Below, piece after piece: positions 10,051 through 20,805 of a stretch of 64,000 bases of DNA. A program made the position numbers and the translations under genes. The DNA is from Persicaria tinctoria (Eukaryota; Streptophyta; Magnoliopsida; Caryophyllales; Polygonaceae), in contig JBANSL010000003.1 in the NCBI GenBank assembly GCA_037127255.1, positions 18,913,314 through 18,977,313 on the forward strand, in the 5' to 3' direction. Position 1 is the stretch's first letter. Every line of letters begins with the position of its first letter. The notes beneath the pieces are model-generated. The model worked only from the letters and a program-made list of their open reading frames with translations, was not told the origin of the DNA and searched no databases.

Positions 10051-11462
10051 AATTATTTATTTACAAAATTTATAGGCCAAATAGGGTAGTTATACCCTTT
10101 TCAAGTTTTTTGGTAAATGTACCCTTGAAGATTTTATTTTTGTTATGACAGATTTGCCCTTCATTTAATTGTAACAATTAATCGTAGAATCTCTAATTAA
10201 TTCTAATTCCATTGACGCTCATCCCATTCCATCAACGCTCGTTATTTTCCATTCCTCTCTTCAATTAAGCGACACTCATTCCATTTCATCTTCCTTGAAG
10301 CACGGTGATTGCGAAGACATTGAAGGTTGGTAAATTTGATTTATTTGTTTATGTAATTGTTACAGCAACTTCCATGGTATAGTAAACTCTAATTTGAGAA
10401 CCCTAATTCAACCACGGGACGTTAGGCGCCCCGATATAGACACAAAAACTCGTCATCGCCGTTTGTGATTTAAAAAAAAGAACGACGATGCAGGGTAGAT
10501 GAAAGAACGAAGATGTAGGGTAGATGGAAGCTTCAGAGAATCGATATCTTACCTACGGATATCGTATGCGATTCTTGTTAGTTAGGGACAATATTTTAGG
10601 TTACAATAATCGTTATCTATTTTTACAATAATTGTATGCTACTTTAATTGATACCCGTCTTTACCAGAATTCAGTCATTACAGGAAATCATTCATAATAA
10701 TTGTATGCTATTGTAGTTAGTTATAGTAATGGGTATAAGAATTCGTTCATTACAGTAAATCATTCATTACAATAATTGTATGCTACTTTAGTTGGTTATA
10801 GTGATTTCTTGTAATACAACTCTACAAGACAAATGTGGGTATAGTAATGGGTATAAGATTTCATTTATTACAGGAATTGATTACATGAATATTATTGTAT
10901 TATAGGAGTGTGATTTCTTATAAGTAACTCATGACATTGTATTACATGAACATTATCGTATTACATGAATGATTAATGTAATGTTTACTTTTATTGTAAT
11001 ATACTGTTGGATTGTATGTGGAACGTATTACATGAATGATTAATGTAAGTAACTCATGACATTGTATTACATTCTCCGTTGATAATAATCCCTTCATCTA
11101 CCAATCCGTCTGCAGTAATCTAACTGAGTAGTTTTTAAAAGGATAAAGTTTGTTAAAAATATCTTCATCCACCAATCCTTTTTAAAAAGATAAAAAAAAT
11201 TTAGGATAAAATTTGATTTGTTAAAAAGATCTTCATCATCAATCATTTTAAAAAAGGATAAAAATAAAAATTGAAAAGGGTAAAAATTGATTTTAAGGGT
11301 AAATATGTAATATATATCCATCTTTTTTTTTATCAGGTAAAAATTCGAGTTCAGACAGGCCTGAAACTCGATAGGCCGACGAATCGGCAGACGAAATAAC
11401 CGTCAACCTATAACATAATAGACACACAAAAAACACAGATGAAAGAAACAACCCTAAGAACT
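10051..11462. other. AT-rich non-coding region with degenerate repeats
   Basis: No gene seen. From about 10560 to 11090 there are scattered near-copies of attgtatgctactttagtt, gggtataagaattcgttcat and cattgtattacatgaa, suggesting a decayed repetitive element. A C-poor stretch at 11094-11320 has short repeats of aaaaagataaa. Confidence 0.5.
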
Positions 11463-12171
11463 AAACCGGTCAAAACACAATCCGACCCGGAAAACCCGAC
11501 CCGTACGCCCGGTTAATTTAGGGTCAAGACCCGGGTTTTTTGATCCGGGATTTTTTGACCCGAACCCGAACTACCCGGTTATTTTCCGGGTCAACCGGGT
11601 CCGGTCCGGGTCGACCCGGTCGGGTCGGATTTCTTTAATGTGTTGCTCGCTGCTTCCTTCTAAGTTCTAACCCACAGAGGAGCGCCTTTCGATCGCTCCC
11701 CAACTGGTCTTCCTTTTCGAGGGTGCGATTCAACCCCTCACCAGCCACCGTCGTTCCTGTCACCAGCCGGCGTCGTCCCTCCGACCAGAAGCCGGCGTCT
11801 TCATCGAGTGCAGGCCCAGAATTGTTGTCGCTACTTTCTTCTAACCTACAGAGGAACGCCTTTCAATCGGTCCCCAACTGGTCTTCCTCTTCGAGGGTGC
11901 GATTCAACCCGTCACCAGCCGGGTTCGTTCCTGTCACCAGCCGCCGCCGTCCCTCCGACCAGAAGCCAAAGTCTTCACCAGTCGCCATCGTTCCTGTTGT
12001 CGAGTGCTGACCCTTCTCTCGCTATCGCTATTAATCTGCCCGACCAGATTTTTGATAATTGGTAAGTCCTAATTCATTGTTCTACTTCCAGATCTTACTC
12101 GGTTTTCATTTCGTTAAGATTCGTTCAGTTTCATTCAGATTCGTTCAAACCCTAGGTCTAGGTCCGTTTAA
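11463..12171 (+). repeat. Segment with an inverted copy at about 58384-59091
   Basis: The whole stretch matches the reverse complement of 58384-59091 closely. It has a GACCCG-rich part (11463-11640), beginning with a TIR-like end ggtcaaaacacaatccgacc, and a GC-rich part that serves as the 5' exon of the downstream gene. Similarity ends at about 12171, inside the first intron. Confidence 0.8.
11677..12000 (+). repeat. Tandem repeat of 174 bp in the 5' exon
   Basis: The words ccccaactggtcttcc, tcgagggtgcgattcaaccc and cgtccctccgaccagaagcc occur twice, 174 bases apart (units start at about 11677 and 11851). The inverted copy near 58.6 kb also has both units, so the duplication predates the copying. 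Confidence 0.85.
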
Positions 12172-13098
12172 TTTGTCTGTTCATCCTGATTAAATTCAAA
12201 TTTCTCTTGTTAGGGTTCATAAGCGACTAGTTTCTTCTGATTCTCTCTCTCCGGACGATCGAGCAACTATCCTTACTGGTTAGTATCGTATTTTCTGAGG
12301 AATCGCGGCAGCGTAGACACGATATTGATTAATTTACAGGATTTTCATGCCCTCTGTTATGATTGATTAGTCTGATGATTTCTCTCTCTCATCTTTTTCG
12401 AAATTCAGGTTGATAGATAAAAAAGAGGATTCATATAGCAACGGGTTTGATGTAAACAATTCCGGTCATAGGAAGTTTGATTTGGACTGCTATTGTTAAA
12501 GCTTTAGGTCGTGGCTTTACTGGTGAGTGAGTATCAGTTCTCGCTGTTTATATGACTCATTGTAGAGTATCTGATATCTGAGTTTGTGAAATTAAGACAT
12601 TTGACGCTTATCTTTACTAATCCTTTTGTCAATGAATCATGGAAATTCGGTAGTGTTATGTTGATTGTATCATAGTATTCTTCATCGATTCTGATTTCAT
12701 CTAAAAGCAAAAATTAATTCTCCACTTAACCTCCACTTATGAGTCATGATCACAGGCCTATACCCCTTGGCTTTCATAGCCTTGAAACAATTAAACAACA
12801 ACGAATCAAGACTCCGTAAACTATTGAGAATGATAGCCTCTTGAAAGTTGATTTTTTGATGTATGCCACATGTTACACACTTAGAAATTTTCCAATTGAA
12901 GCACAGTATGTTTATGTTATTGTTATGATTAGTGATCAGCAACTTAAGGCATACGAGTAAATGATTCTTGTTGAAGCCTGCTTTATAGGCATTAGAAGAG
13001 ACGACTTTTACTCCGTGTCATATCTCTTTTGTTTTTGTTTATTGTAATGTGGATTGCTATGTTGACTTTTTGGTGTACTGGCTTTCCCTCCACACAAG
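12062..13098 (+). other. 5' non-coding exon boundary and introns of the BORCS8-like gene
   Basis: The leader exon probably ends at 12061 (gataattg followed by gtaagt). The text up to the coding exon is T-rich intron sequence with at least one possible small leader exon (about 12218-12280, ending before gttagtatcg). No coding exon was recognised between 12062 and 13098. Confidence 0.5.
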
Positions 13099-13905
13099 AT
13101 GTATGAATTCTCTGCTGGCGACGGCTTTGTGGAGATAAGTGAATCCTTAGGAGAAATGATAAAGTACCTGGCGAATGAACCCTCAGTTGGACTCTACTAT
13201 ATCCAGCAGCATGCGCAGAATGCTGTGCCGAATGTCATCCATCTGAAGAACAATGTTGGGGAGAAGTCACATGATTCCGTTTTGCATGCAGAAGATCTGG
13301 AGGACTCAATTACTGCAGTAAGGTCAATGAAGGAATGTGGCTTCCCTATTGCAGAGGAAATGATCAGAGACATAAAGAGATCTCTTGCTATAATGTCAAC
13401 GAAGCAACCCGTAAGAGGAGTAATCCAACCAACAAGCTCAAACTTCTGGACAGGAAGCAGCAGCTCTTGGAGACCGGCTACTTGGAACCGCAGTTCAGTC
13501 AATATTCAGGGTAACGGTGAGAAAACTGTGGGTTACTTATCCAATGTGATTAAGACTGCCAAACAGAAGGCTGGAAATTTGAAGTGGCCACAGCTTGATC
13601 TGAGAGAACTTCATGAGTTCGGAGCAGAAGAGAGGTTGTCTCACCCTGATTCATTGATACCACTCTCAGCACAGCAGGCCGCTTCAACTCATTACGAACG
13701 CGATGGTAATGAGCTTCGAGAATCCATCTCTGCTGATAATCCTGAAGAAGCCAGGGATGCTACGGTTGATGATAAGCCATCATATAACTATGACAGTTTC
13801 AAGGCCGATAGGGAAGCAAACCTTGAGGACTGGTTAAAGGACAACGGGAATATGGATCAACAAAGAAGTGGGCAGTACCGGAGTACTAAAAGGCTCCAGC
13901 TTTGA
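13099..13905 (+). CDS. BORCS8/MEF2BNB-like protein
   Basis: An intact frame of 268 codons. Residues 10-50 (EISESLGEMIKYLANEPSVG, then LYYIQQHAQNAVPNVIHLKN) match the core of the MEF2BNB/BORCS8 family, whose animal member is a subunit of BORC, the complex that positions lysosomes through the small GTPase Arl8. In plants the protein is conserved but little characterised. A role on vacuolar or endosomal membranes is inference. The C-terminal half is hydrophilic and rich in Ser, Asp and Lys, with no membrane segment. The start was chosen at 13099 because a 3' splice site (cacacaag) directly precedes the ATG. A short upstream coding exon is possible but none was seen. The 5' leader lies in repeat-derived DNA at 11.6-12.06 kb. 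Confidence 0.75.
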   Translation: MYEFSAGDGFVEISESLGEMIKYLANEPSVGLYYIQQHAQNAVPNVIHLKNNVGEKSHDSVLHAEDLEDSITAVRSMKECGFPIAEEMIRDIKRSLAIMSTKQPVRGVIQPTSSNFWTGSSSSWRPATWNRSSVNIQGNGEKTVGYLSNVIKTAKQKAGNLKWPQLDLRELHEFGAEERLSHPDSLIPLSAQQAASTHYERDGNELRESISADNPEEARDATVDDKPSYNYDSFKADREANLEDWLKDNGNMDQQRSGQYRSTKRLQL

Positions 13906-14290
13906 CAGGTTTCTTTGCTTCTCAACTTTGATCCTGCAAAGGCCTGGTATTTTTCAGAATCATGTCAAATTAATTCTTGCTTGATTGTGAATTAGGTTAC
14001 CAAATATGTTGTGTGATTGTGTCCATCGAAAAGTCCACCCTTCATCGAGTGGCTTCTCGTTTATCCTTGCTTTCCGTTTCTTTGCAGGATTTGGTGATGG
14101 CACACTCTCCATCTTTAGCTCGTTGAACCGGTATGGGGTTTCGGAGTGGTTTCAATCGTTAGCACATAATGCTGAACACTCCACTTAGATCATGTTTGTC
14201 ATTCTATTCATTTAGCTTGAACTTGTTAGCTCTAAATACTCATTTGTGTAGTAGCTTACAAGTAATAAAGTTTATCATGCCAAGGGCCGA
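13906..14290 (+). other. 3' untranslated region of the BORCS8-like gene
   Basis: Right after the stop, CAG precedes gtttct. Sequence ending tttctttgcag at about 14088 would close a 3'-UTR intron. An AATAAA signal lies at 14264-14269. Confidence 0.45.
14264..14269 (+). terminator. Polyadenylation signal AATAAA
   Basis: A canonical AATAAA about 360 bases after the stop codon, or about 180 bases after the proposed last splice site. Confidence 0.45.
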
Positions 14291-14646
14291 CCACATTAGT
14301 AAAGCAGCACACCCACGCGTGCAATGGAAGAAAACCAGACCATTTCTGATGTGTGGAATGGAGTGTGCCCTACTTTGACATTATCCAAACACTTGCAAGA
14401 AAACCAGACCATTTCTCATGTGCACATTGTCTGATTGTTCATGTTCCGGAGAATTGTCCATGTTTGCAATGTTCTAGAGAATTGTTCATGTGCACATTAT
14501 CCGATTCTTGTTATAAAAAAATATGCTAATTTGTTTGATTCTTGTTTGCAATGCACTGAGACTTGTTCTAGTTAAAAAAAATTACAATGGCTTGTTTGTA
14601 ATGGCCATGTTAGGCTTGTTTTGACTGAAGTATTCTTCACATATAT

Positions 14647-14716
14647 GTTATTAGCTCAATGGGAGAGCATTATGGTCATGTACAAAGACGTGGGTTCAAT
14701 TCTCACATAAGCTTAT
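14647..14716 (+). ncRNA. tRNA-like sequence with pol III A and B boxes
   Basis: The A-box-like tagctcaatgggagagc and the B-box-like gtgggttcaattctcac are spaced as in a tRNA. The T stem pairs (GTGGG with CTCAC). A loop GTCATGT would give anticodon CAT. The acceptor stem pairs only partly and the anticodon stem does not pair. It is therefore a tRNA relic or the head of a tRNA-derived SINE, not a working tRNA. Confidence 0.4.
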
Positions 14717-14921
14717 TATTCATGAATCATTCAAGTTATATGCTTGTCAAAATTGGATTTAGCAAGTTCATTTTGATGGAGATTGTAGCGCAGCTTTACT
14801 GGATTTCAGTTTGCGTAAATCCTTTTGCTGATGTAGCATTTTTGTTAAATTGATTGGTTGATAATCACTCTCTTCAATATGGGTTGTACAATCCTAAATC
14901 CTTTTTGTTCCTGGTTTATTT

Positions 14922-15095
14922 TTGTTTAATTGAAACAAAAACACATACTCAGCACTATAATACAAATTGTAGCCGCTAATAAATTGAAATTGAATAAGTA
15001 AGGCACATTTGTTTAATTGAAACAAAAACACATACTCAGCACTATAATACAAATTGTAGCCGCTAATAAATTGAAGGGAAATTCCGTCTGGTGAC
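14922..15095 (+). repeat. 87-bp tandem duplication, second unit split by a MULE
   Basis: The unit ttgtttaattgaaacaaaaa...ctcagcactataatac...aaattgtagccgctaataaattgaa starts at 14922 and 15009. In the second unit the MULE at 15076-18120 interrupts the sequence, which resumes at 18121 with taaattgaaattgaaacagtaaggcacat. Confidence 0.8.
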
Positions 15096-15712
15096 CCTGT
15101 GGTTTATGCTATTCCGGTTGGTGACCCAAGGTTTTCCGTTTTCCGTTTGGTGCCCCTGAACTTTTAAAAAAGTTCGCCCCGTGACCAATATTGAGTTTCT
15201 AGCTAACTCCGTTAATCTTTGTTGCCTTCTATTGTTGCCTTCTATTTATGATGGTAGTTTACTTTCAAATTAACCTCTTTTAAATCAAACTAAACCCAAT
15301 TAACTCTATTATGCCCATTTATATTTTCATTTATACAAAATGATAATTAAAATGTGGATTAGTAACTTTAATCTAATCCCAAAATTTTTAAAAATAGAAC
15401 CTTTGGATTTTTTTTTAAAAAATCTAAATATTATTAATAACACAAGCTGCAACCTAAAATTGTAGATTTATATACATAAAATTTTAAGACAAAATCAGAA
15501 ATGGTAGATTCATAGAAACATCCTAAGATGTTAAGTACCAACATATTAACCCAAGTTTCATCCTTCTAATTAGTTCTAACCTTCTAGCTTTGCAACAAAA
15601 TAAGACAAAAGGGAATCAATTTACATAGAATTATAAGGTCTAGCCTTCTAGCTAGCTAGTGCAACAAAAAGAACATATAAAATCAAGTGTTAACATTACA
15701 AGTTCAATCCTC

Positions 15713-17520
15713 CTAGTCTTGTTGGCTTCCATCAACCCATGGTGCCGATCCCATTACATCATCTTCAATGGGACATTGTTGTGAATCTTCAACTTGCACC
15801 TTCTTTTTACACCTTTTAGTCTTCCTTTGTTCAACCCGAACACTTTGTTCCTTAAGCTCTTTTGCGGTTGGACCACCTTTGCAAGTCTTAGCATTATGGC
15901 CAAAGGCCTTATAACACATATAATGAAAAATAGTTAGAATTTATCTTATGGAAAAAAATTAGGAACTACAAATGTTAACATACCTTGCATTTTCCACAAC
16001 GCACTGTGTTAGACCTCTTTCCCTTTTGCTTTTCACCCTCTTCCCTTCTTCTATTCCTTGATGGCCTTCCTACTCCTCTTTTCATAACGGGAGGTTCTAT
16101 GTTTGGAAAATCGAATTTCGGCCACTGTCCTTCATCGGGTACCGAGTGAAAATCAATCGAGTAAGCCATCCAATAAGCTTGTACAGAAAACCAGCTTGAT
16201 ACATATGCTTCCACAGGGGCTTCTGTCCTCATATGTCGAATAGCCCTAATTGCATGTTTGCAGGGGATCCCACTAATCTGCCATACCCCACAAGCACAAG
16301 TCCGATCAATGAGGTTAACGGGTAAGTAAGAACCGTTGTCTAGAACCTCACACTCGGTACTTGATGCTTTAAGAACCTGTCAAATTAAATCAAAAGAGCA
16401 TACAAATTGTGCAATGTTCAGAAGACAAAATTCAGCAACAAATTTCAACAATAAAATCAAAATTCAGGAACAAATTTCAGCAATAAAATCAGTCCGTAAA
16501 GGCCAAAATAAGTCCACAAACAGTAGCAAACTCAGTCCATAATCAAGCCACAAAAAATCAGAAAATCAAGGTCTAAATCAAGCCAAAATCAAGCCACAAA
16601 AATGATACCTGTAAACTGCGTGATTCTTTTAAGCGAGTTTCCAATTTTTTGGCGATTTTTGGAGTTATCCCAGTGCTTGGCCACTCTTTTGATGCATCTT
16701 GCCTCCCGACATATCTAACCATGTGCGTCCGTCGAACACCTACAATTGAAAATGACCAATGTATCTATCATATTATGAGAATATGGATCTAAAGACTTTA
16801 AAAAATATAGTAAATAATGAATAAGTCATTACCTTCAAGAAGACTTAACACCGGACTACATCTATCTAATCCTAAAGTAGAATTGAAAGACTCTGCCACG
16901 TTGCTCGTGTTTTCATCTGAACAAAGTGTCGGGTCAAACTTGTGCCTTGCCCATCGCTCTATGTCTCCTGAATCGTGTAACCACTTGACTGCATCATGTC
17001 CAGCTTTCTTATGTAGTTTATCTATTGCCTTCTCGTAAGCAAAGGCAGAATATGCATCACAACATCCCCAAAACAGATTATGCATCATTATTCCAGGATA
17101 CAACTTCTTGAAATTGGCGTACAAGTGTCTACAACAATATCGCCTAGAAACAGTTGGCCAAATTTCATCTAAGGCTGGTTCAATGCCCTAGATAAAAAAA
17201 AAAGATAATTAATAACAAAAGATGGATAACTTGGGGCATCATACATAACGATACTTACTAAATCTAATAAATAGTGTAAAAAACATAGATACCTTTTGTC
17301 TATCGGATATAATAGTCAAATTGTCTCTCACATCGTCCTTCAAAGCATCTTTTAAGTGGCAGATGAACGAAGACCATGTATCTTTGCTTTCATTTTCATA
17401 TACACCATAAGCCAGCGGAAAAATCTCATTGTTCCCATCCACAGCTGTAGCAGCAATCAAGACTCCACCAAATTTCCCTTTTAAGTGACATCCATCTACA
17501 GCAATAAGACCTCTGCACCC
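15713..17520 (-). pseudogene. MULE transposase, 5'-truncated, five exons
   Basis: Minus-strand exons are about 17520-17293, 17187-16833, 16739-16609, 16376-15984 and 15907-15713; all four introns have GT and AG ends and keep the frame. In order it encodes the MULE DDE-type core (AVDGCHLKGKFGG, then LTIISDRQKG), the block CCRHLYANFKKLYPG, NVAESFN, a SWIM zinc finger (CACGVWQISGIPCKHA) and a CCHC knuckle (CGKCKAFGHNAKTC) near the stop. The protein would bind the element's ends and cut DNA. The N-terminal DNA-binding half is missing: upstream of 17520 the sequence changes to non-coding after the repeated word cggaaaaatctcattg (17422 and 17532), a probable deletion junction. It is therefore unlikely to be active alone. 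Confidence 0.82.
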
Positions 17521-17974
17521 AAATTCGGAAAAATCTCATTGAACCCTAGTCAGATTAGAGAACAATTTTCACAATAAACACCACAAAATTTCCCCTATTC
17601 GAACTCAATCAACTGAGATTTAGGCAGAAACTTCCACAAATTTGACCCTAAAATCACCCAAATTCGGATCTTGTTTCGACAATAAAATCGATATTCAAAC
17701 CTGTAGGATTGAGATTGAAGGCGGTAGAGTCTCCCAATCTGATCTACATCACCTGTCGAGGCTCCAACACACCGGCCGACTTTCCGACGTTGCTCTTCAC
17801 CACCGTCCGCGCCTCCCACTGTGAAGTCCTCTTCCTTGAACGGCTTGAAGTCTATCTCCAGATGAAAAACGAAATCCTTCGTGCTTTTTTTCTTTTGTTT
17901 CTTTTTTTATTATTACTTTTTTGCTTTTGTTTCCTTTCTTGTGCATATTGCTTTTTTTTTAATTCAATTTTTTA
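17521..17974 (-). other. 5' region of the MULE, no recognised coding domain
   Basis: Contains a possible leader exon (about 17700-17830) and T-rich sequence up to the right inverted repeat. A 74-codon minus-strand frame (17595-17819) has no known motif. Confidence 0.4.
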
Positions 17975-18129
17975 TAATAACTGGCGGAGTTAGCTAGAAA
18001 CTCAATATTGGTCACGGGGCGAACTTTTTTAAAAGTTCAGGGGCACCAAACGGAAAACGAAAAACCTTGGGTCACCAACCGGAATAGCATAAACCACAGG
18101 GGCACCAGACGGAATTTCCCTAAATTGAA

Positions 18130-18940
18130 ATTGAAACAGTAAGGCACATCTAAAGGTTAAAACAAAGCCAATTGAAACAGAAACACATGTCCAGAACTGG
18201 AATACATGTACCCAACTTACAAAATAAGTTATTCAATAGACTCAATTGAAACTTAACAAAGCCAAGTACCCACAAAAATCATAGCAGTAGGTATTCAAAC
18301 AAAAGTACCAACAAGGTTTCTTAGCGGGCAAGAGGTCTGGTTGTGAGCATCTTTTTTTTTTTCTCTCAAATTCCTTGTAATTTGCAATTTTTTGCCCAAA
18401 CTTTACACCAACAATCATTTACTCCCAAATTGGCAATTTGGTTAACACGCGAAAAAAATAATAATTAAAACACCAGGGTTCCCTGACTTCCTTCACGGAT
18501 TTCCCAAATACTTTGGTTACCTCGCGGATTAGACAAAACCCTAGGATTGACTGAATTTCTGTTTTCTCTTTGATCCTTTAAAAGAGGGATATTTTATCAA
18601 TGCATTGATGCAATGGCTGCACAATCACGGTGAAGATCACCTGTCTCCTTCCTCTCACCGTCTCCCTCTCCTCCTCACATTTTTTTATATTAGGTAACAA
18701 TTCGAGACCAGGCATACCTGGACCTCGATGGCCGACAAGTCCCCTCTCCTCCTCACATACCCCCCCCCTTACTATATATCTTTTTTCTTTTCTTTTTTCA
18801 TTTTAATTATTTTTCTTTTTCTTTTTTCAATTTTGGGGGAGAGGAGGGGACAGCAGGCAGGGAGCTGATCCCGGCGGGCACAATCAAGGTTGTGGCGTTG
18901 TGGGCCTTGAGGCGTAAAAGCAAGCCCAACCGTTATGATA
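18130..18940. other. Non-coding spacer
   Basis: Completes the split 87-bp repeat, then AT-rich and CT-rich sequence. The patch at about 18690-18740 (aattcgagaccaggcatacctgg) resembles one at about 11336-11385, a minor dispersed repeat. Confidence 0.45.
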
Positions 18941-19379
18941 TATCAAAGTCCGACTCGGACCGATAACTGGGGGTCGTGTGCACGGGCGCACATGCGCTAG
19001 TAGCCTAGCACACAAGCCGAGTGAGGTTCCATTCTAAAACCAATTAGCAATAGAAGTAGTAGCCCGCCGACTCATATACTAGGGCTTATTATGTTCAATT
19101 TTCCGATGTGGGACACTTTTGGTCCATCTAGTTGAGACTTGGACAAGTGGGTAACCCAGACCAGGATCGAAAGACGGGCCGTTAGGCTAACCGCTCTGAT
19201 ACCATATCAAAATCCGACTCGGACCAATGACTGTGGGTCGTGTGCACGGGCGCACATGCGCTAGTAGCCTAGCACACAAGCCGAGTGAGGTTCCATTCTA
19301 AAACCAATTGGCAATAGAAGGAGTAGCCCGCCGACTCATATACTAGGGCTTGTTATATTGAATTTTCCGATGTGGGACA
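18941..19379 (-). mobile_element. TRIM retrotransposon, 439 bp
   Basis: Two direct repeats of 175 bp (18941-19115 and 19205-19379) enclose 89 bp. Read on the minus strand, each LTR starts TGTCCCACATCGG. The 5' LTR is followed directly by TGGTATCAGAGC (19204-19193), the binding site for initiator tRNA-Met. A purine-rich tract (gatggaccaaaag) precedes the 3' LTR. There is no coding capacity, as expected for a terminal-repeat retrotransposon in miniature. I could not see a clear target duplication. Confidence 0.85.
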
Positions 19380-19952
19380 CTTCTGGTCTCATTCACATCT
19401 CTAACATGCTAAAATAGAGAAAATGAGGGATTTTAGAGAAAAATGTCATTTTTTCTCCATAACAGATTTTCCAAACACATCTCTAAAATAGAGAAATAGA
19501 TGAAAAAGGGAAAAAATCTCTAAATTTGCAGGAAGAGAATTTATCTGTATAATTCAATGTGCACTCCTCCCTATATTCAATTTATTGATGGAAATCCTTC
19601 CACTTGTTGCTTTTGAATTTTTTCTTGTTTCCGAGTGTTTTGGGCTGAATTTCTTTTGAATTGCTCTTGTTGCTTCTAATTTTTGCGATGTTGCACTTTT
19701 TTTTTTTATCTAGATGAAGAATTTGGGATGTTGCATTGTTCTGAATCCAACAAACATTTGGGATGTTGAAAATTTGGGTTGTTGCATTGTTCTGAATTCG
19801 GTCGTTGTTTTCGAGAGCTTCTGACTTTCTTCTTCAGCCATTTCTTGCTTATTTCTTGCCACTTTCTTGCTGTTTTTATTGTCATTCAGCTTCTGAGTGT
19901 TGTTTCTTCTTCAGTTGCTGCTTTTTTATTTCCATTCAGCTTTTGAATATTG
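19380..19952. other. Non-coding spacer
   Basis: T-rich sequence with scattered tctctaaaatagagaaa motifs. Similar motifs in reverse orientation at about 22800-22870 hint at an older element around the LTR retroelement, but I could not define its ends. Confidence 0.4.
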
Positions 19953-20469
19953 TGTGAGTGCAAAAATCCGCACCATAGATGTTGAAGAAGATTGAGCTCT
20001 GTTGGCGAGATACAATCCTGCGAAATGGAGAAAGAACGAGGTCGGGGCGGGGCTTGTCTCCCCCGGAGGACCCTCCGACGCTCAAGTCAGTTGTCGTCGT
20101 TGAGAAAGAATATACTTCCCGTATTTATACTAGTTGAGCGTAAAAGAAACGGACAAAGCATTTAATTAAAGGAATCGTAACGGTTTTGATATTTAATAAA
20201 TGAAATCATTACCGTATTTAATTCGGTCGACGCTCTTAATGCACGAAACCGCTATTGTAATCAATAGGCGAAACGGTAGCATCAATGTCGTATTGAATAC
20301 TCGAATTTATTGGTAAAATACCAAAACACCCTTGTGTTATGATGACGGGATTTCCCTATCTCAATTGCCCCTCGGGTTTCTTCTTCATGTCTTGATGATG
20401 AAGGAAGCCGAAAAAAGTGCAAGGCGGAGCTTGTCGAATGAGCGACGATTTTGTCGTAGATGAAAGTCG

Positions 20470-20805
20470 TTAACCCGTAGTTGGCTATTAGTCGTAAGTG
20501 GCTATCATGGCCATAATTGGCTATTGGCCGTAAGCGGCTAATGTGGCCTTGATCGGCTAATGTGGCCTTGAGCGGCTAAGTTGGCCTTGATCGGCTAATG
20601 TGGCCTTGAGCGGCTAATGTGACCTTGATCGGCTAATGTCGCCTTGAGCGGCTAAGTTGGCCTTGATCGGCTAATGTGGCCTTGAGTGGCTAAGTTGGCC
20701 TTGATCGGCTAATGTGGCCTTGAACGGCTAAGTTGGCCTTGATCGGCTAAGTTGGCCTTGAGCGGCTAAGTTGGCCTTGATCGGCTAAGTTGGCCTTGAT
20801 CGCCG
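20470..20805 (+). repeat. Minisatellite of 19/38-bp units
   Basis: About 17 alternating units of ggctaatgtggccttgatc and ggctaagttggccttgagc, lying inside the LARD-like element next to its 3' LTR. Confidence 0.9.

Larger units (their letters stand above)
15076..18120 (-). mobile_element. Mutator-like element with transposase gene, 3045 bp
   Basis: Inverted repeats of about 145 bp (15076-15220 and 17975-18120) begin GGGAAATTCCGTCTGGTG at both ends. The repeats are nearly identical, which suggests a fairly recent copy. The 9-bp target duplication TAAATTGAA is perfect (15067-15075 and 18121-18129). A spliced transposase lies on the minus strand. Confidence 0.92.

Noticed and set aside
18941..19379. 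First read as a plain tandem duplication of 175 bp
   Set aside because: The primer binding site and purine tract in the middle show it is a TRIM with two LTRs.
20470..20805. Regularly spaced short repeats that might suggest a CRISPR array
   Set aside because: Units are contiguous with no unique spacers and lie in a plant retroelement: a minisatellite.
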